64,000 bases of DNA, from contig NZ_CP025257.1 in assembly GCF_002843565.1 (NCBI RefSeq), forward strand, positions 310,001-374,000. The letters run 5' to 3'. The notes below the pieces were generated by a model. The model saw only the letters and a program-made list of their open reading frames with translations, made no database searches and was not told where the DNA came from. The position numbers were made by a program, and so were the translations under genes. Of this stretch, positions 37,530 to 49,681 are shown in pieces (position 1 is the first letter of the stretch; each line of letters opens with the position of its first letter). This stretch comes from Mesoplasma syrphidae (GTDB lineage: Bacteria; Bacillota_I; Bacilli_A; Mycoplasmatales; Mycoplasmataceae).

Positions 37530-37558
37530 AATATAATATAACTACTATACATTATCAA
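37530..37558 (-). promoter_or_regulatory. Promoter of the HAAS-PadR operon
   Basis: On the minus strand TTGATA (37553-37558) and TATATT (37530-37535) are 17 bp apart, about 20 bases before the ATG. Close to the housekeeping consensus. Confidence 0.55.
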
Positions 37559-37658
37559 GTAGATAATTAAATTATTTTTACATTTATGTTTTTAATGCAA
37601 AATGGTTTTCAAACCAACAAAAGAATAAGCAACCAATAAAAAAGGAAAAATAATAATT

Positions 37659-39158
37659 ATGAGAGTAGAAAAGAGAAAAATGAAATTAAATTCTATCAGT
37701 AAATCCAAAGTTAGAGTTTTTAAATCAAAATGGCTTAAAACTTTTCCATTAGTAATCTTAGCCTTGGCAGATGTTGCTGTATTTGCAATTCCTTCGTATA
37801 TGGAAAATTTTGTTCCAAATGTTTATAGCTATTTAGGATTGCATGCTTCAGAATATTCACAAGGAAAAGCCCTATATGGGTATCTATCTATACCGTGCTA
37901 TATTTTGGGTATGTACATTGGGGATAAATTTAAAAGCAAGCATTTGATTGGAGCAGCTTTAGCATTAATTACAATTTTGGCTACATGATATATGATGTTA
38001 CCCTTCATTAATGCTTGAACGGGCAACAGAATTTTAGTTAAATATCAATTGTATGCGCTTTTCTGTTTTTATAGTTTTGCGAAGAGCGGACTATTTTGAG
38101 CTCCGTTATGAAAGTTAGTTAAAAATAATGATACCGCTGATTTAGTAGGAATTGCCAAAGAACAAAAAGTTGGCAAAAATAATGGTATTCAAGGTTCCTT
38201 AAATGGACTCTTTGGTTTAATACTAGCAGGGGTTGGAATTTTGCTATTAACTCTAAACGCTAATGAAATTTTACCCAACATTGTAGTCAACAATTATCAG
38301 ATTAGTTCAGGATTTTTTATCCTTGTTAGTTTGTATTTAGTCTGCCTAGTTTCTGCAACAGTTATGGTTTTTCTATTTATTGAAGAAAAAAAGAGCACCG
38401 ACAAAAGTTTTTCTTTAAAAGAAATGTTCAAACTTTTAAAGAACTGACAAATTTGAGCTTTGGGAATTTTAGTCCTTGGAGTGTACATGCTACAAATGGG
38501 ATTAAGCAGCTACATTAACTATTTAGATAATATCTTCTTGGTTGGAGCAGTTGTGGTATCAATTATTGGAATTTTTAGAACCTATGTAATGCGATTTATA
38601 ATTTCGCCATTTGCAGGTAGAGCAGCTGATAAGAGCCATTCCTACATTTTATGAATGTGTATTGGTTTATTTTTAGGAATTTTGCTAATTTTAATTGCAA
38701 TCATTTTGCCAGGATTTAAAAATGATTTTCGTCAGTGAGCTTTAGAAGAGCCATATAATTGAAGAGTTATTGCAATAAAAATTGCCGCATGTTTAAACTT
38801 AATCATTTTAGGTGCATTAACCTGAGCAGTTGTGACAATTCGCTGATCACCAATTTCAACTGAAATGAAAGTTTCAAATCATCAATACGCAGCAGCTGTC
38901 AATATCATTTCAATTATTGCATTCACACCAGATTCATTTTTTCAGCAAGTTAAAGCAAAAATCGAATCCAAGCATTACGAAGTTATTATTAACCCCAATG
39001 GAGACTCTATTCATATTGCTAATCAAACGGGAAATCAAATTATTTTAGGTATTGCAGTTGGTATGGGGATTATTGCCCTAATATTTGGAATAGCTCTATA
39101 TTTGAAATTACATAAAACAAATTATCAAAATCTTAAAGGATATAGCAGAACAAAATAA
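37659..39158 (+). CDS. Major facilitator superfamily transporter
   Basis: A 499-residue secondary transporter. After a basic N-terminus (RKMKLNSISKSKVRVFKSKW) there are about twelve hydrophobic helices in two halves, with a cytoplasmic connection near residues 240-265 (EEKKSTDKSFSLKEMFKLLKN). Loop 2-3 reads GDKFKSKHLIG, and GRAADK sits at the matching place in the second half; both fit the MFS G-x-x-x-D/R-K pattern. A periplasm-facing loop of about 60 residues precedes the last helix. Many helices contain TGA-encoded Trp. Substrate cannot be deduced. The start could also be the ATG at 37680; 37659 is kept because AAAAAGGAAA precedes it. Confidence 0.85.
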
Positions 39159-39442
39159 AATTATGGGCTAATTTTATTTTTATACAATGTCTATTGGAAG
39201 CAAATAGGATTTGCCAAAAAAAGTTAAAACAAATTTAAAATTTACTGCGATTTTGAAACTAAATTCAAGTATCTAAAGAAAAGCTATATTATTGGTGGAA
39301 CATACTTCATAATCGTTATTATCAAATCAGAACTTATAAAATATAAATTAGGTTTTGATGATGTTGAAACAGTGGCTTAAATGTTACTGTTTTATTTTGA
39401 GTTTTGAGGTGTAGATAGTTTAAAATATAAAATAGATATATA

Positions 39443-39496
39443 ATGGAGGTTGCTATGAATCAAGAAAAAATGGAGGTTGCTATGAATCAAGAAAAA
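39443..39496 (+). repeat. Perfect 27-bp tandem duplication over the helicase start
   Basis: Two identical copies, 39443-39469 and 39470-39496, of a unit that opens ATGGAGGTTGCTATGAATC and ends AAGAAAAA. Each carries a ribosome binding site and a start codon. The length is a multiple of three, so both starts feed the same frame. Confidence 0.95.
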
Positions 39497-42229
39497 TTCT
39501 TTACTAACAAAGATCAACAAAAATTACTTCTAGAAATGCAAAAAGAGATTACTAGTTGTGACGAAGTATATTTAATTTACCCGTTTATTTCTAAAGCAAT
39601 TTTAAATCGCATTGTTACAAGTTTTGATTACTGTTTAGAGCACCACATTCCAATCAAAATCATATCGACAACCTTTGATGATTTATCTCAGTTTAATAAC
39701 CTTAAAGAGCTAGTTAAAATAGCTGAAAAATATTCTAACATAGAAATTAAAATTGAAGACAACCTAGAAAAACATAGTGAAAGAATTCATATTAAGGCAT
39801 CGATTTTTAAACGCAAAAATGGCAACCACAGTGCGATTATTGGGTCATCAAATTTAACCTACAATGGAATGATTGCAGGACGAGAATGAAATGTCAAAAT
39901 TTTTTCAAAAAACCCCAAAGATTCCAATGATATCGTTAATCAAATGATTTGTGAGTTTGACAGTTTGTGAGAAGAAAATTTTGTGGACTTTAAAAACTTG
40001 CAGGAACGTGATTTTTTATTGCAAAGAGTTAAAGAAAATCAAATGTCCAAAATTCAGATAGATAATATAGAAGATAGTAAGTTTCTTTCTATGCGTCGAT
40101 ATTTATTCAAGTTTCAGAAAGAAATTATTAATAAATTATCCTATCGTCGATTTCAAAATAAGAATAAGCATTTAATTGTTATGGCGACCGGAACTGGAAA
40201 AACAACAGTAGCTGCTTTTGATTTTAAGCGTCTTCAGGAAAATCAAACAAAAGAACTAAGGCTATTATTTATAGCTCATCAAAAAGAAATTATTGATCAA
40301 GCAATTGTTACATATCGTCAAGTTTTAAATGATTTGAACTTTGGAAAAGTCTTGTATGACGGAGCCTTCATTGATGAGAAGCCAAAGCATTTATTTACTA
40401 CAATTCAATCACTGTCAAATCGACTGGACTTTTTCAACCCCGATGATTTTGACGTAATTGTTTTTGATGAAGCACATCATTTGGCTGCTAATAGTTTTGA
40501 TAAAGTATTTAACTATTTTAAACCTCAAGAAGTTTTGGGGTTAACTGCCACTCCAGAGCGTGAAGATTTACAAGACATTAGTAAATACTTTGATAATGAA
40601 TTTGCTTATGAACTTCGTTTGTGAGAAGCAATTAACCAAAAGTTGTTATGTCCATTTGATTATTATTGTATTGATGACACAACAACGAATTTGCAAGGTG
40701 TTGATTTGACTTCTGATCGAGCGATTTTTCAAAAAATTAACACTGATTCACGAAATAAACTATTATTTGATGTGATTGAAAAGTATTTGGGAATTTATGC
40801 TCGTCCCACTTGCCTAATTTTTTGTGCCACTGTTGAGCATGCTAAAATAATTGCAAATTATTTGAAAGCTAAAAATTTGCGTGCTGAGTATTTAACTTCA
40901 GAAAACAATAAAGAGCGTATGCGTATTTTACATGAATTTAAAAACGGTCGAATTAACTATTTATGTGTAGTTAACATTTTTAATGAAGGAATTGATGTTC
41001 CTGAAATTAATACAATTATTTTGCTCCGACCAACTAGTTCAAAAACAGTTTACCTACAGCAGTTGGGTCGTGGATTAAGAAAGACAACTTTAAAAAATCG
41101 CTTAGAAGTTTATGACTTAATTGCCAATATAGATAGTAAATATGATTTAACTGTAGGAATTAAGAATTTATTTGAACAAGGAATGAAAGTCACTGATTTT
41201 ACAAATGGAAAGAATTTTTTGCCCTACGATTGTACGATTCGCTTAGAAAAGCAAACCGAGCAACTAATTTTGGAAAGTTTGAAAAAGTGATATCACAATA
41301 AAAATCAATTGCAATTAGATGTCATTAAATATTACAAACAACACAAAAATCAAGCCTTATTGCAAATGATTAAAGAATATGAGTTGTCAATTTATGATTT
41401 CTACAACAAACTAGATGAATTATTTTTAAAAGTGGCTTGCCAAGGCAAAAGTCGTTTGCTGCATCAAAATGATACAAGACGTAATAAAAATATCATTAAG
41501 CAGTTTATCTTTTTGAACAATTATCAGATCATTAATTATTTCTACTTGCGCTTAACAAATAAATTATCTGATAGCGAAATTGATTTGGATTATGATAATT
41601 TATTGATGACGTGTTTTTTATATGAGGTTACGAGTCTGGATAAATTTCTTGCAATTTATCCCAACTATTTGGAAATACCTGATTTAGTTACAAATTTTAT
41701 TAATAGTCATCAAATAATTGTTGAAGAAATTCTAATGATTCTAGAATATAAAATGGAAAATGAAAATTTGATTTTTGAAACTACTAGACATAAGTTGTTA
41801 AATATGAAATCAACTTACACAGTTAAGCAAGCCTTAGCTGCAATTGGAAGAACAAACTTTTTGTGATATCGTCAGGAGCTAAAAATCATCACCTTTCAAG
41901 CGGGATATTTAACATTTGATTTGTCAAAACAAATTATTTTAGCTGATGAAGATGGCAATGGATATGGAAAAATGACTCGATATGATTCTGGGAGTCAAAA
42001 GTTTTATTGATCATTGCCAGAAAAAATGACAGTTGCGCATAAAATTGTACAAGATTTTAAAACGACATCAATTGTAAAATATTTGTTCATTCATAATAAA
42101 CAAAATTATCATCATTCAAAGTTATTTTTAAAATTATATGACTTTGTTGGAGAAGGAAATTATATTCAAATGCACCAAGAAAATGCATTAACTGTCGAAT
42201 TTCAGATTATAGACTCTAATTATAAGTAG
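39455..42229 (+). CDS. PLD-nuclease/SF2-helicase fusion (DUF3427-type)
   Basis: A 924-residue DNA-processing enzyme. Residues 1-180 form a phospholipase-D-like nuclease domain with one HKD-type motif, HIKASIF...IIGSSNLT. Next is a superfamily 2 helicase with Walker A MATGTGKTT (about 243-251), DEAH in FDEAHHLA (about 338), LGLTATPERE, and motif VI QLGRGLRKT (about 536). The C-terminal third ends in a DUF3427-like domain (ITFQAGYLTFDLS, YGKMTRYDSGSQKFYWS). Proteins of this layout are thought to act in DNA repair or defence. The start region is duplicated: 39455 is the first ATG with a proper GGAGG, and 39482 is an equally good in-frame alternative. Confidence 0.85.
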
Positions 42230-42337
42230 ACTTTAGAGTTTGGGATAATAATTAATCAGAGTTCAATTTTTAAAATAGGTTTTATAAACTCGCAAAAGTG
42301 GTTAAAATTATTATAATGGGAAATGGAGGTTCCAAGT

Positions 42338-45300
42338 ATGAAACAAATTATCAAAAGTTATATGAAGACATTTTTTAAAAACTGAGTTTCAACAATTGGA
42401 ACTTTAATTTTTATTATTATTTTGGCAACAATGATTATTGGATTGTTATCAACACCTTTGCAAATGAATTCTAGGATTAAAGAAATTGAAAAACATACAA
42501 CACAATATAATTCAAAAATGGTAGCAGCCAATTATAGTGAAAAGTTTGTTTTGGAATATATTTTAAATCCTCAAAATGATTACAAAAAAACTGGCAATAC
42601 TGATGAAACAGTGATTAACAGTCCTAAAATTGATTTAAGCAATTATCAGGAATATACTTACCCCTTTTTAACAGGTGATAACGGCCAAGCAATTTCGATT
42701 CGATCAGGAATCATTTCAAAATTTGGAATTGAAATGATTAATTCTATGGTCAATGACTTGTTGAATATCGATGAATCATCAGATAGTTTTAGTTCTTTTG
42801 AGAATGTCAAATTATCAAAAGAAAAGCAAGAACTTATTAAGTTATACATTACAAATTACGCTCAAAATTTTCTTTACAGTTTTGAATCCAAAGAACTAAA
42901 TCGATGAAGTCCTTTTAAAATTAATTTAAAGTATGACAAAGACGGTAGCAATATTGAAAAAAACTTATTTGAAAATCAAAAATATAAAGATTATTTGAAG
43001 TTTTTTTCAAGTGCATTCATAGAATACTCAGTTAGAGAATTTGCAGATATTGGTATAAAAGTTGATGGTAACAATTTTTTTGAAAGCTTAATCAAGATTA
43101 TTAAAGAAATAAACGCTAATGATCAACAAACAGACGAATATTTAAGAAATCAATTTAATGGTACTTTGTACCAACAAATTGGAACTTATATTTCATCGAT
43201 TCCTGAACGAAAACATGACTTTACTAAATTGAGAAATGAAATTTATCAAATATTAATTAGCAAAAATAATGAGGCTTCAATAGTTGAAAATTTAAAAAAT
43301 AAAGTAAAAGAAGTCATTACCAAGGAATATCAAGAATTAATGAATGGGACTGAATTTAAAGATCCCTCAAAGGAAAATGAATTTTTGGAAAATAAAAATA
43401 TTTCGATTCCATTTGTTACAACTTTAGCAATTAATCCTAGTTTTAAAAATGAATTGAAAAATTATAGTTATTCTTTTGATCAATATGTGGCAGAAAAGGT
43501 AATTTTCAATAAAAGAAATCGTTTGGCTCATGATGGTAATAATAACTTTAAATTTATGTTAGAAAAAGAAGATGTTTTTTCAATCGTTAAGAAAAACTCA
43601 ACTTCAGTTGGCTCATCATTTTCGATCAACATTGGGTCAAATATTTTAAATGGAAAAATTAATCAAGTGTATATTCAAGAGGGTCATCAACCACAAAAAT
43701 GAAATCCCCAAGATTATCTAACTAAAGTTCCAGAGATTGTTATTTCCGAAACTTATGCCAAAGCTAATAATATTCAAATTGGAGATATTTTAAGTGAAAC
43801 TCTTAATTTTTCATCTTCTAGTTTGGATAGTTCTGAATATGATAAGGAAAAGGCTTTTTATAATTCTGCTATAAAGTTTCGTGTCGTTGGATTTGGAATT
43901 AAGCATGATGATATTACACCAGGAAGAAGCTATAGTTCAGCGGTTCAAGAATTTAAAAATTACACATATGGATATATTGATAGTAATTTTTTAGCAATCT
44001 TAAAAAACAACTTGCGATCAAACGTTTCTTATGAAGGCATCAATACTGGAACAAAAATTCGTATCAAAAACTTAACAAAAAGTGATGACACACCCCAGAC
44101 TTTGTTTAGTAGTGATCCAGCTAACTACAAGACTTTAATTTTTGACACACAAAAAAATCCCAAAATCTTTGAGAAATATAAAGATAGTTGAGAATATAAT
44201 AGGCTAAATTTGATTAAAATTCAGATTTTAATTTATGAGTTGATGGGAGTAGCAGTTTTAGTATTGGCGTTTATTTTTATTAACTTTTTAATTAAAAAAG
44301 AAATGAATGAAACTCGCAAGCAACTAGGAGTTTTTAAATCATTTGGTTACAAGGTCACTGAGCTGTCATGAATTTTTGCACTTAAAACCCTCATAATTAT
44401 TTTCTCGGGATTACTAATTGGATACTTTTGCTCGATTCCACTGCAAATGTTCTCTGCTTCAACAAGTGTTAAATCAGTGATGTTTATATTTTCGCAAGTA
44501 TATATTTCGCTACCATTTGCTGCACTAATTTTTGTTGCAATTCCGTTAGTATTTTTATCAATATCTTACGGAATAACAATTTTATATATTAAAGAGCCAG
44601 CATTAAAATTGATTAATGAAAAAAGTAAAATATCTCGTTCCGCTTCAAAAACGACTTGAGTTGTTCGTAGATTGAATGCGAATAATGCAATGTTTGGTTA
44701 CCGCTTACGTAGGGCATTTGTAAGAACATCTTTAAGTAAATTTGTTGTAATTCAAACTTTATTTGCCTTGACATCATTTGTATATGCATTAATGTTTGGT
44801 GCTCAAACTATTTTTGCTCAAATGTCTCAAGAAGGCTTCGCCAATTATAATGATAAGTTAGATCATAAGTATACTTATAAAAATGTTTCGGATTTTGCTT
44901 TATCACCAATTGATAGAAAATTTTCATTGCCAACTGGAGTCGAACCAAATAAATGGGCAAGTCAATTAAATAATTATCGAGACATTTCAGATTTTAGTTC
45001 CTATAATCAATATTTAAATGCTCAAGATGACCAAAGCAATTCGCGTTATGGAATTAGACTATTAGTAGATTCAATTTCTAATAGTGTAACTTCATATGAA
45101 AATGAAAAATGAACTGGAATAAATAGTATTATGCCTTTGTATGTTAGTGCATTGTTAATGCGTGATAAAATTAATGATTTTGATATAAGTTTAATTTTTA
45201 AAGATGAGCAGTTTTCAAAAAATATTACGGATGTTCGCAAATGATTTTTGTTTAGTTTATTAACTTATAAGGTAGTTGGAATTGAAGAAGATAATGTATC

Positions 45301-47086
45301 ATATTATGAATTAATTAATAAAATTAAAAATAATGATCAGGTTGATACAACCATTGAAGACTTGGAAAAAATACCAAATATTAAAATTGATTTCACAAAG
45401 ATTAATAAAAAAAGTGATGAATTACTTAAGACTCTTATTGGAATGAAAGCAATTTATGCTTCACAAACTGCCGATCAAAAAAATAGCAATTTGTATAATT
45501 CTTTATTTCTATCAGATCTTTCAAAAATTGTTTCAATGATTTATGCGATGCAGTACTCTCAAAATATTTTAATTCAAAGTATTAATGCAAGTGGAAAGGA
45601 AAAAGTAACTTTTAAAGAGTTCACTGAGGCCTGAACACAATTGTCTAAAAATAGTGTATTGAAAAACTATGATCCTAAAAATGACAAATATTGAGGACTA
45701 ATTAATAATCCTTTAATTGATTCTAAGAAACCTGGAACTATTACAGGTTTAAACTCACAGAATTTGAAGCAAATAAGTAACACTTTTGGCAGTCAGTTTA
45801 ACAGCTCAATAGGAATTGATTTAGAAGGAATTGCTCCAGGTTTGAAATCGCTAATTATGAGTTCAATGATGGGAAGCAAAAGTAATAGTATTGATAAAGA
45901 AAAAGTTGTAACTTTTAATCAATTCTTGTTTAATAAAAAAACAGATCTTTTAATAAAAAATATTAGTGTTCTTAATGTTAATCCAGATAAAACCGACAAC
46001 TTGCAATTAAGTTTAGTCGATTTTAAAGAAAATGCTTATGGAAATATTTATAGTGCCTACAATTTTACAGGAGTTACTCAACAACAAATTGATCAGACAA
46101 CAGAAATTAATGATGATGGATCATTGAATGTAATTATTCCATATTCAGTAGCTCGAGCTGACAATCTAAAAGTTGGTTCAAAATTCCAAATTAAAACTAA
46201 AGATAAAAAGTATGCTCAAATTGATTTAAAAGTTGTAGGTATTAACAGATCTGAAACATTTAATATTGACACCAGTTGGAATTTATTTGTTGACTATCGC
46301 ACATTTGCAAAAGCATATTTTAGCGATAAATTATATGATTTAATGTTTAATCAGAAAAAGGAACACTTAATTTTTTCAAGTCTATTTTCACAAGAAAAAA
46401 TGCTGGAAGGAAATATCGACATTTTCAATATTCCTAAATCGCTAAACTCCTTAAAATTTACAGGAAATGCATTAGCCTTAGAATTAAATGAAGACACTTC
46501 AATATTTTATTCGTTATCTTTAGGAATTGGTAAACCATTACAAATGCTTTCGCAATATACAAACTTAAAGGCCTCAACTGAAATTTATGCTCTAACTAAT
46601 CCAAACCCGGTATCTTTAACTAAAGGATATAAGGCCCAACCAATTAACTTACTGCGACAGGGAGTGACAATTCTTGCTTCAAAAGTTTCGCAATTGTTGT
46701 ATATATTTATTGGATTGCAAACAATTTTGTTGATTATAATTTTGGTGATTATTATGAACATAATTGTTGAAGAAGCAGCAGTTATAATTTTGACATTGAG
46801 AGCAACTGGTTATAAGTCAGGGCAAATTAATTGAATCATTATGGGAAGTTATATTATTTGAGCATTTGTTTCATTTGTAATTGCGTTTACGTTATCAACA
46901 ATTTTATGGCAAGTTATTACATATATAGCCGCTTACAAATGGCAAATATATATTAGTCTTGGATTTGACTGAAGGGCACTGATCGTAACATTTTTAGTTA
47001 GTTCAATGATTTTAGCAGTTGGATGATATACATCAAGTCGTCAAGTAAATCGCAAGCCACTAAATCAAATTACAAATATGGATTAA
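42338..47086 (+). CDS. Very large FtsX-type ABC transporter permease
   Basis: A 1582-residue membrane protein with two permease halves. One N-terminal helix (about 17-37) precedes an extracellular region of some 580 residues. Then come three helices of a first FtsX domain (about 625-760, with RKQLGVFKSFGYKVTELSW), a helix near 800, a second extracellular region of about 600 residues, and a second FtsX helix triplet at the C-terminus (ILTLRATGYKSGQIN). This matches MacB/FtsX-like permeases that extrude or handle lipids, lipoproteins or peptides, using mechanical coupling to an ATPase. No ATPase gene is adjacent. GGAGG precedes the ATG. Trp is mainly TGA and the frame is unbroken. Confidence 0.85.
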
Positions 47087-47110
47087 AAAAACACTTAAAG
47101 GTGTTTTTTT
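47085..47110 (+). terminator. Terminator of the FtsX-type permease gene
   Basis: AAAAAAACAC / GTGTTTTTTT with a 6-base loop; its first arm overlaps the stop codon. Confidence 0.8.
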
Positions 47111-47164
47111 ATTTACTATTATTTTGTATTATATTTTTAGTGTTAAATAGTCAAAGGAGCAAAT

Positions 47165-47905
47165 ATGAAAAATAGAGCGCAAGTTTTTTGCTTATTATGA
47201 ATAGCTGTTATTCCGCTGGGAGTAGTTTTACTAGACTTATTTTTATCAATTGTTGAACAAAACAATGACTCTGTGTCAAATAACTTTGATATTTCCTTAA
47301 TTAATCAAGTTATTTATTTATCCGTTTGAAATGCGATAATTAGTTCAATATGAGGAATTTGCAATTTAATCAAAATTAGCAAACCACAAGCCTACCAATT
47401 TTTAGGATCACGAGAAACATTTACATTAATCACCACTTTAAATATTTTTGTGTTTTTAGTTTATGCAACTAATTTCATAGTTGCCCCTGATACTATTCCA
47501 GGCTTTAAAAGTTGATATCAAATTTTGAAATCAGTTTTGGAACACTTTGTTACTCCACCGTTGGTAGTACTGTTGTATTTCATGACAGTTGAAAAACGTT
47601 ATTCTTCAAGGCAATATGCAAAGCGTGGAGGATGAAATGCAATGATAATTCCAGGTGCCTATATAGTTTTCATTATGATTAGAGCCGCATTTTTATATAG
47701 TTTTAGTGAAGACCCATTTACACCATTTCCATATGCAATCGCTGATCCTTGAAAAGTTCCGTTATGACTTTCTGCTGGAGCCATACTGGGAGCATTATTC
47801 GCAAATTATGGAATTGCAACATTTTTAAATTGCATGAGCAATCGTATTCACTACTATCGCTATTTGAAGCCATGTCAAAAAGTAAAAAGCAAGAAAGCTT
47901 TGTAG
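47165..47905 (+). CDS. Six-helix membrane protein of unknown function
   Basis: A 246-residue integral membrane protein with about six helices (for example LWIAVIPLGVVLLDLFLSIV, IFVFLVYATNFIVA, PPLVVLLYFMTV, AMIIPGAYIVFIMIRAAFLYS). Conserved-looking polar residues are embedded between helices (YGIATFLNCMSNRIHYYRYL at the C-terminal end; HFVTPPLV in the middle). Several Trp are TGA. It looks like a mollicute-specific family, but I cannot assign one. AAAGGAG precedes the ATG. The 3' end of the gene is also the first arm of its terminator. Confidence 0.75.
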
Positions 47906-47918
47906 CTTTTTGCTTTTT
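47884..47918 (+). terminator. Terminator overlapping the end of the six-helix protein gene
   Basis: AAAAAGCAAGAAAGCT pairs with AGCTTTTTGCTTTTT; the upstream arm encodes the last residues of the protein. Confidence 0.75.
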
Positions 47919-47968
47919 ATTTATGCATATTTTGATAAAATTATTTAAATAGATTGTTAGGTGATGCT

Positions 47969-48589
47969 ATGGATGAGTATTTTAGAGTCCAAGAAAATTT
48001 TAATTTGACTTCTGTAGCTAAGCAAAATTGCACAAAATTTGAAGGCTATCAAATCAATTGATGTTTCGAGGGGTTTCCCAAGTTAATATCAAAGCCAAGC
48101 TTTTTAACCTATTTACAGACAAGTTTTGATTACCAGTTTAGTAGCTTGATGATTGATGCAATTGAGCAAGAAATTGATAAAATACGTTTTTTGTTTAATC
48201 AAGTAGATGAAGCGACAAAAAGATATTTGAATGAGCTAGGAGATGTCGCAATTATTACCCGTAATTATAGTCGATTTTTGTTAAATGCCTATAGTGATCT
48301 TAAAAATTTTGTTAATGAGACTTTAATTAATTGAGTGTTTTATAATGCTTTGCATGAAGATTGAAAAGAAAAAACCATGAGATATGATACGGAAATTTTT
48401 TATCAAGCTCGTTTTAAAAAACTAGAGCTTGATTTTCAAAATAACTTAAAAAAGACATTGAAAGCAATTTACAAATTAATACCAAATGATCAAACAATTA
48501 AACTTATGATAGCAACTTATGAAGCTGATATGAAACAAAAAGAACTTTGCATTGTGAAATTACGTTCGCAAGCAAAATTAAACAAATAA
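47969..48589 (+). CDS. Helical cytoplasmic protein of unknown function
   Basis: A 206-residue protein without signal or membrane segment, predicted mostly helical from residue 55 onward and basic near its end ([18 protein letters not shown]). It contains TGA-encoded Trp at several places, so the intact frame is only seen with the mollicute code. No family recognised. AGGTGAT precedes the ATG. It is separated from pheS by 28 bases and may be the first gene of the pheST transcript. Confidence 0.7.
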
Positions 48590-48617
48590 AATGAAAAAGG
48601 AAAAAGGGAATATAAAA

Positions 48618-49670
48618 ATGATTAATAAATTAACGATAATTTTAAATGAATTTAATGATCAATTAAATTCAGCAAAGGGTTTAGAAGAATTAGAAGAAGT
48701 TAAAAAGCAATTTTCTGGAAAAGACTCACCCTTAAATGATATTTTGAAAGGTATGCGTGAAGCATCAGTTGAAGAGCGCCAGGAAATAGGAAAGTTGGCA
48801 AATCAAGTTCGTGTTGAGATTACCAATAAATTAAATTTGCGTTTTGAGGATTTTAATCGCGCAGTTTTAAATGAAAAGTTAAAAGCTGAACAAATTGATG
48901 TTTCTTTACCAGGAACTAATCTTGATTTTGGTACAAAACATCCTTTAAATTTAGTTATTGAAGAGATTAGTGACATATTCACTGAAATTGGATTTGAAAT
49001 GGTTGATGGAACTGAAGTTGAATTAGATTTATTTAATTTTCAAAATTTAAATTTGCCAATTGGACATCCAGCTCGCGATATGCAAGATACTTTTTATATT
49101 AATGATGAGGTAGTTATGCGTACTCATTGTACTAATGAAACTGCAAGAATGTTTACTCAGATTTCAAAAACAAACAGCAAAAGCAAGAATTTGGCAGCCA
49201 TTTCGTATGGAAATGTTTATCGACGCGATGATGATGATGCCACTCATTCGCATCAGTTTATGCAGGTTGATGGGTTTGCTCTTGGAGAAAAAATTTCTTT
49301 TGCAAACTTAAAATGAGTTTTGAAATATATGTGTCAAAGATTGTTTAATGAAAGTGTCAATATTCGCTTAAGACCATCATTTTTTCCTTTTACAGAACCA
49401 AGCGTTGAAGTTGATGTTTCATGTTTTAAGTGTGATGGAAAAGGTTGTGCTTTGTGCAAACAATCAGGATGAATTGAGATCTTGGGTTCAGGAATGATAA
49501 ATGATCAAGTTATGGAATTAAATGGTTTGGACCCAAAAACACAGTCAGCTTTGGCATTTGGAATTGGAATTGAAAGAATTGCAATGCTGAAATTTGGAAT
49601 TAATAATATTAGAAACTTTTATGAGAACAATACTAAATTTTTAGATCAGTTCAAATTTTATGGAGAATAG
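48618..49670 (+). CDS. pheS: Phenylalanine--tRNA ligase alpha subunit
   Basis: Catalytic alpha subunit of the (alpha-beta)2 class II synthetase that charges tRNA-Phe. The 350-residue product has the N-terminal coiled-coil arm (1-85) and the class II core. That core shows motif 2 ([18 protein letters not shown]), [15 protein letters not shown], the cysteine-rich [17 protein letters not shown] insert common in PheS, and motif 3 [16 protein letters not shown] 48618 is preferred to the in-frame ATG at 48591, since it starts the canonical N-terminus and AAAAGGGAA precedes it. pheT follows 11 bases later in the same operon. Confidence 0.96.
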
Positions 49671-49681
49671 GGAGAAAATAT

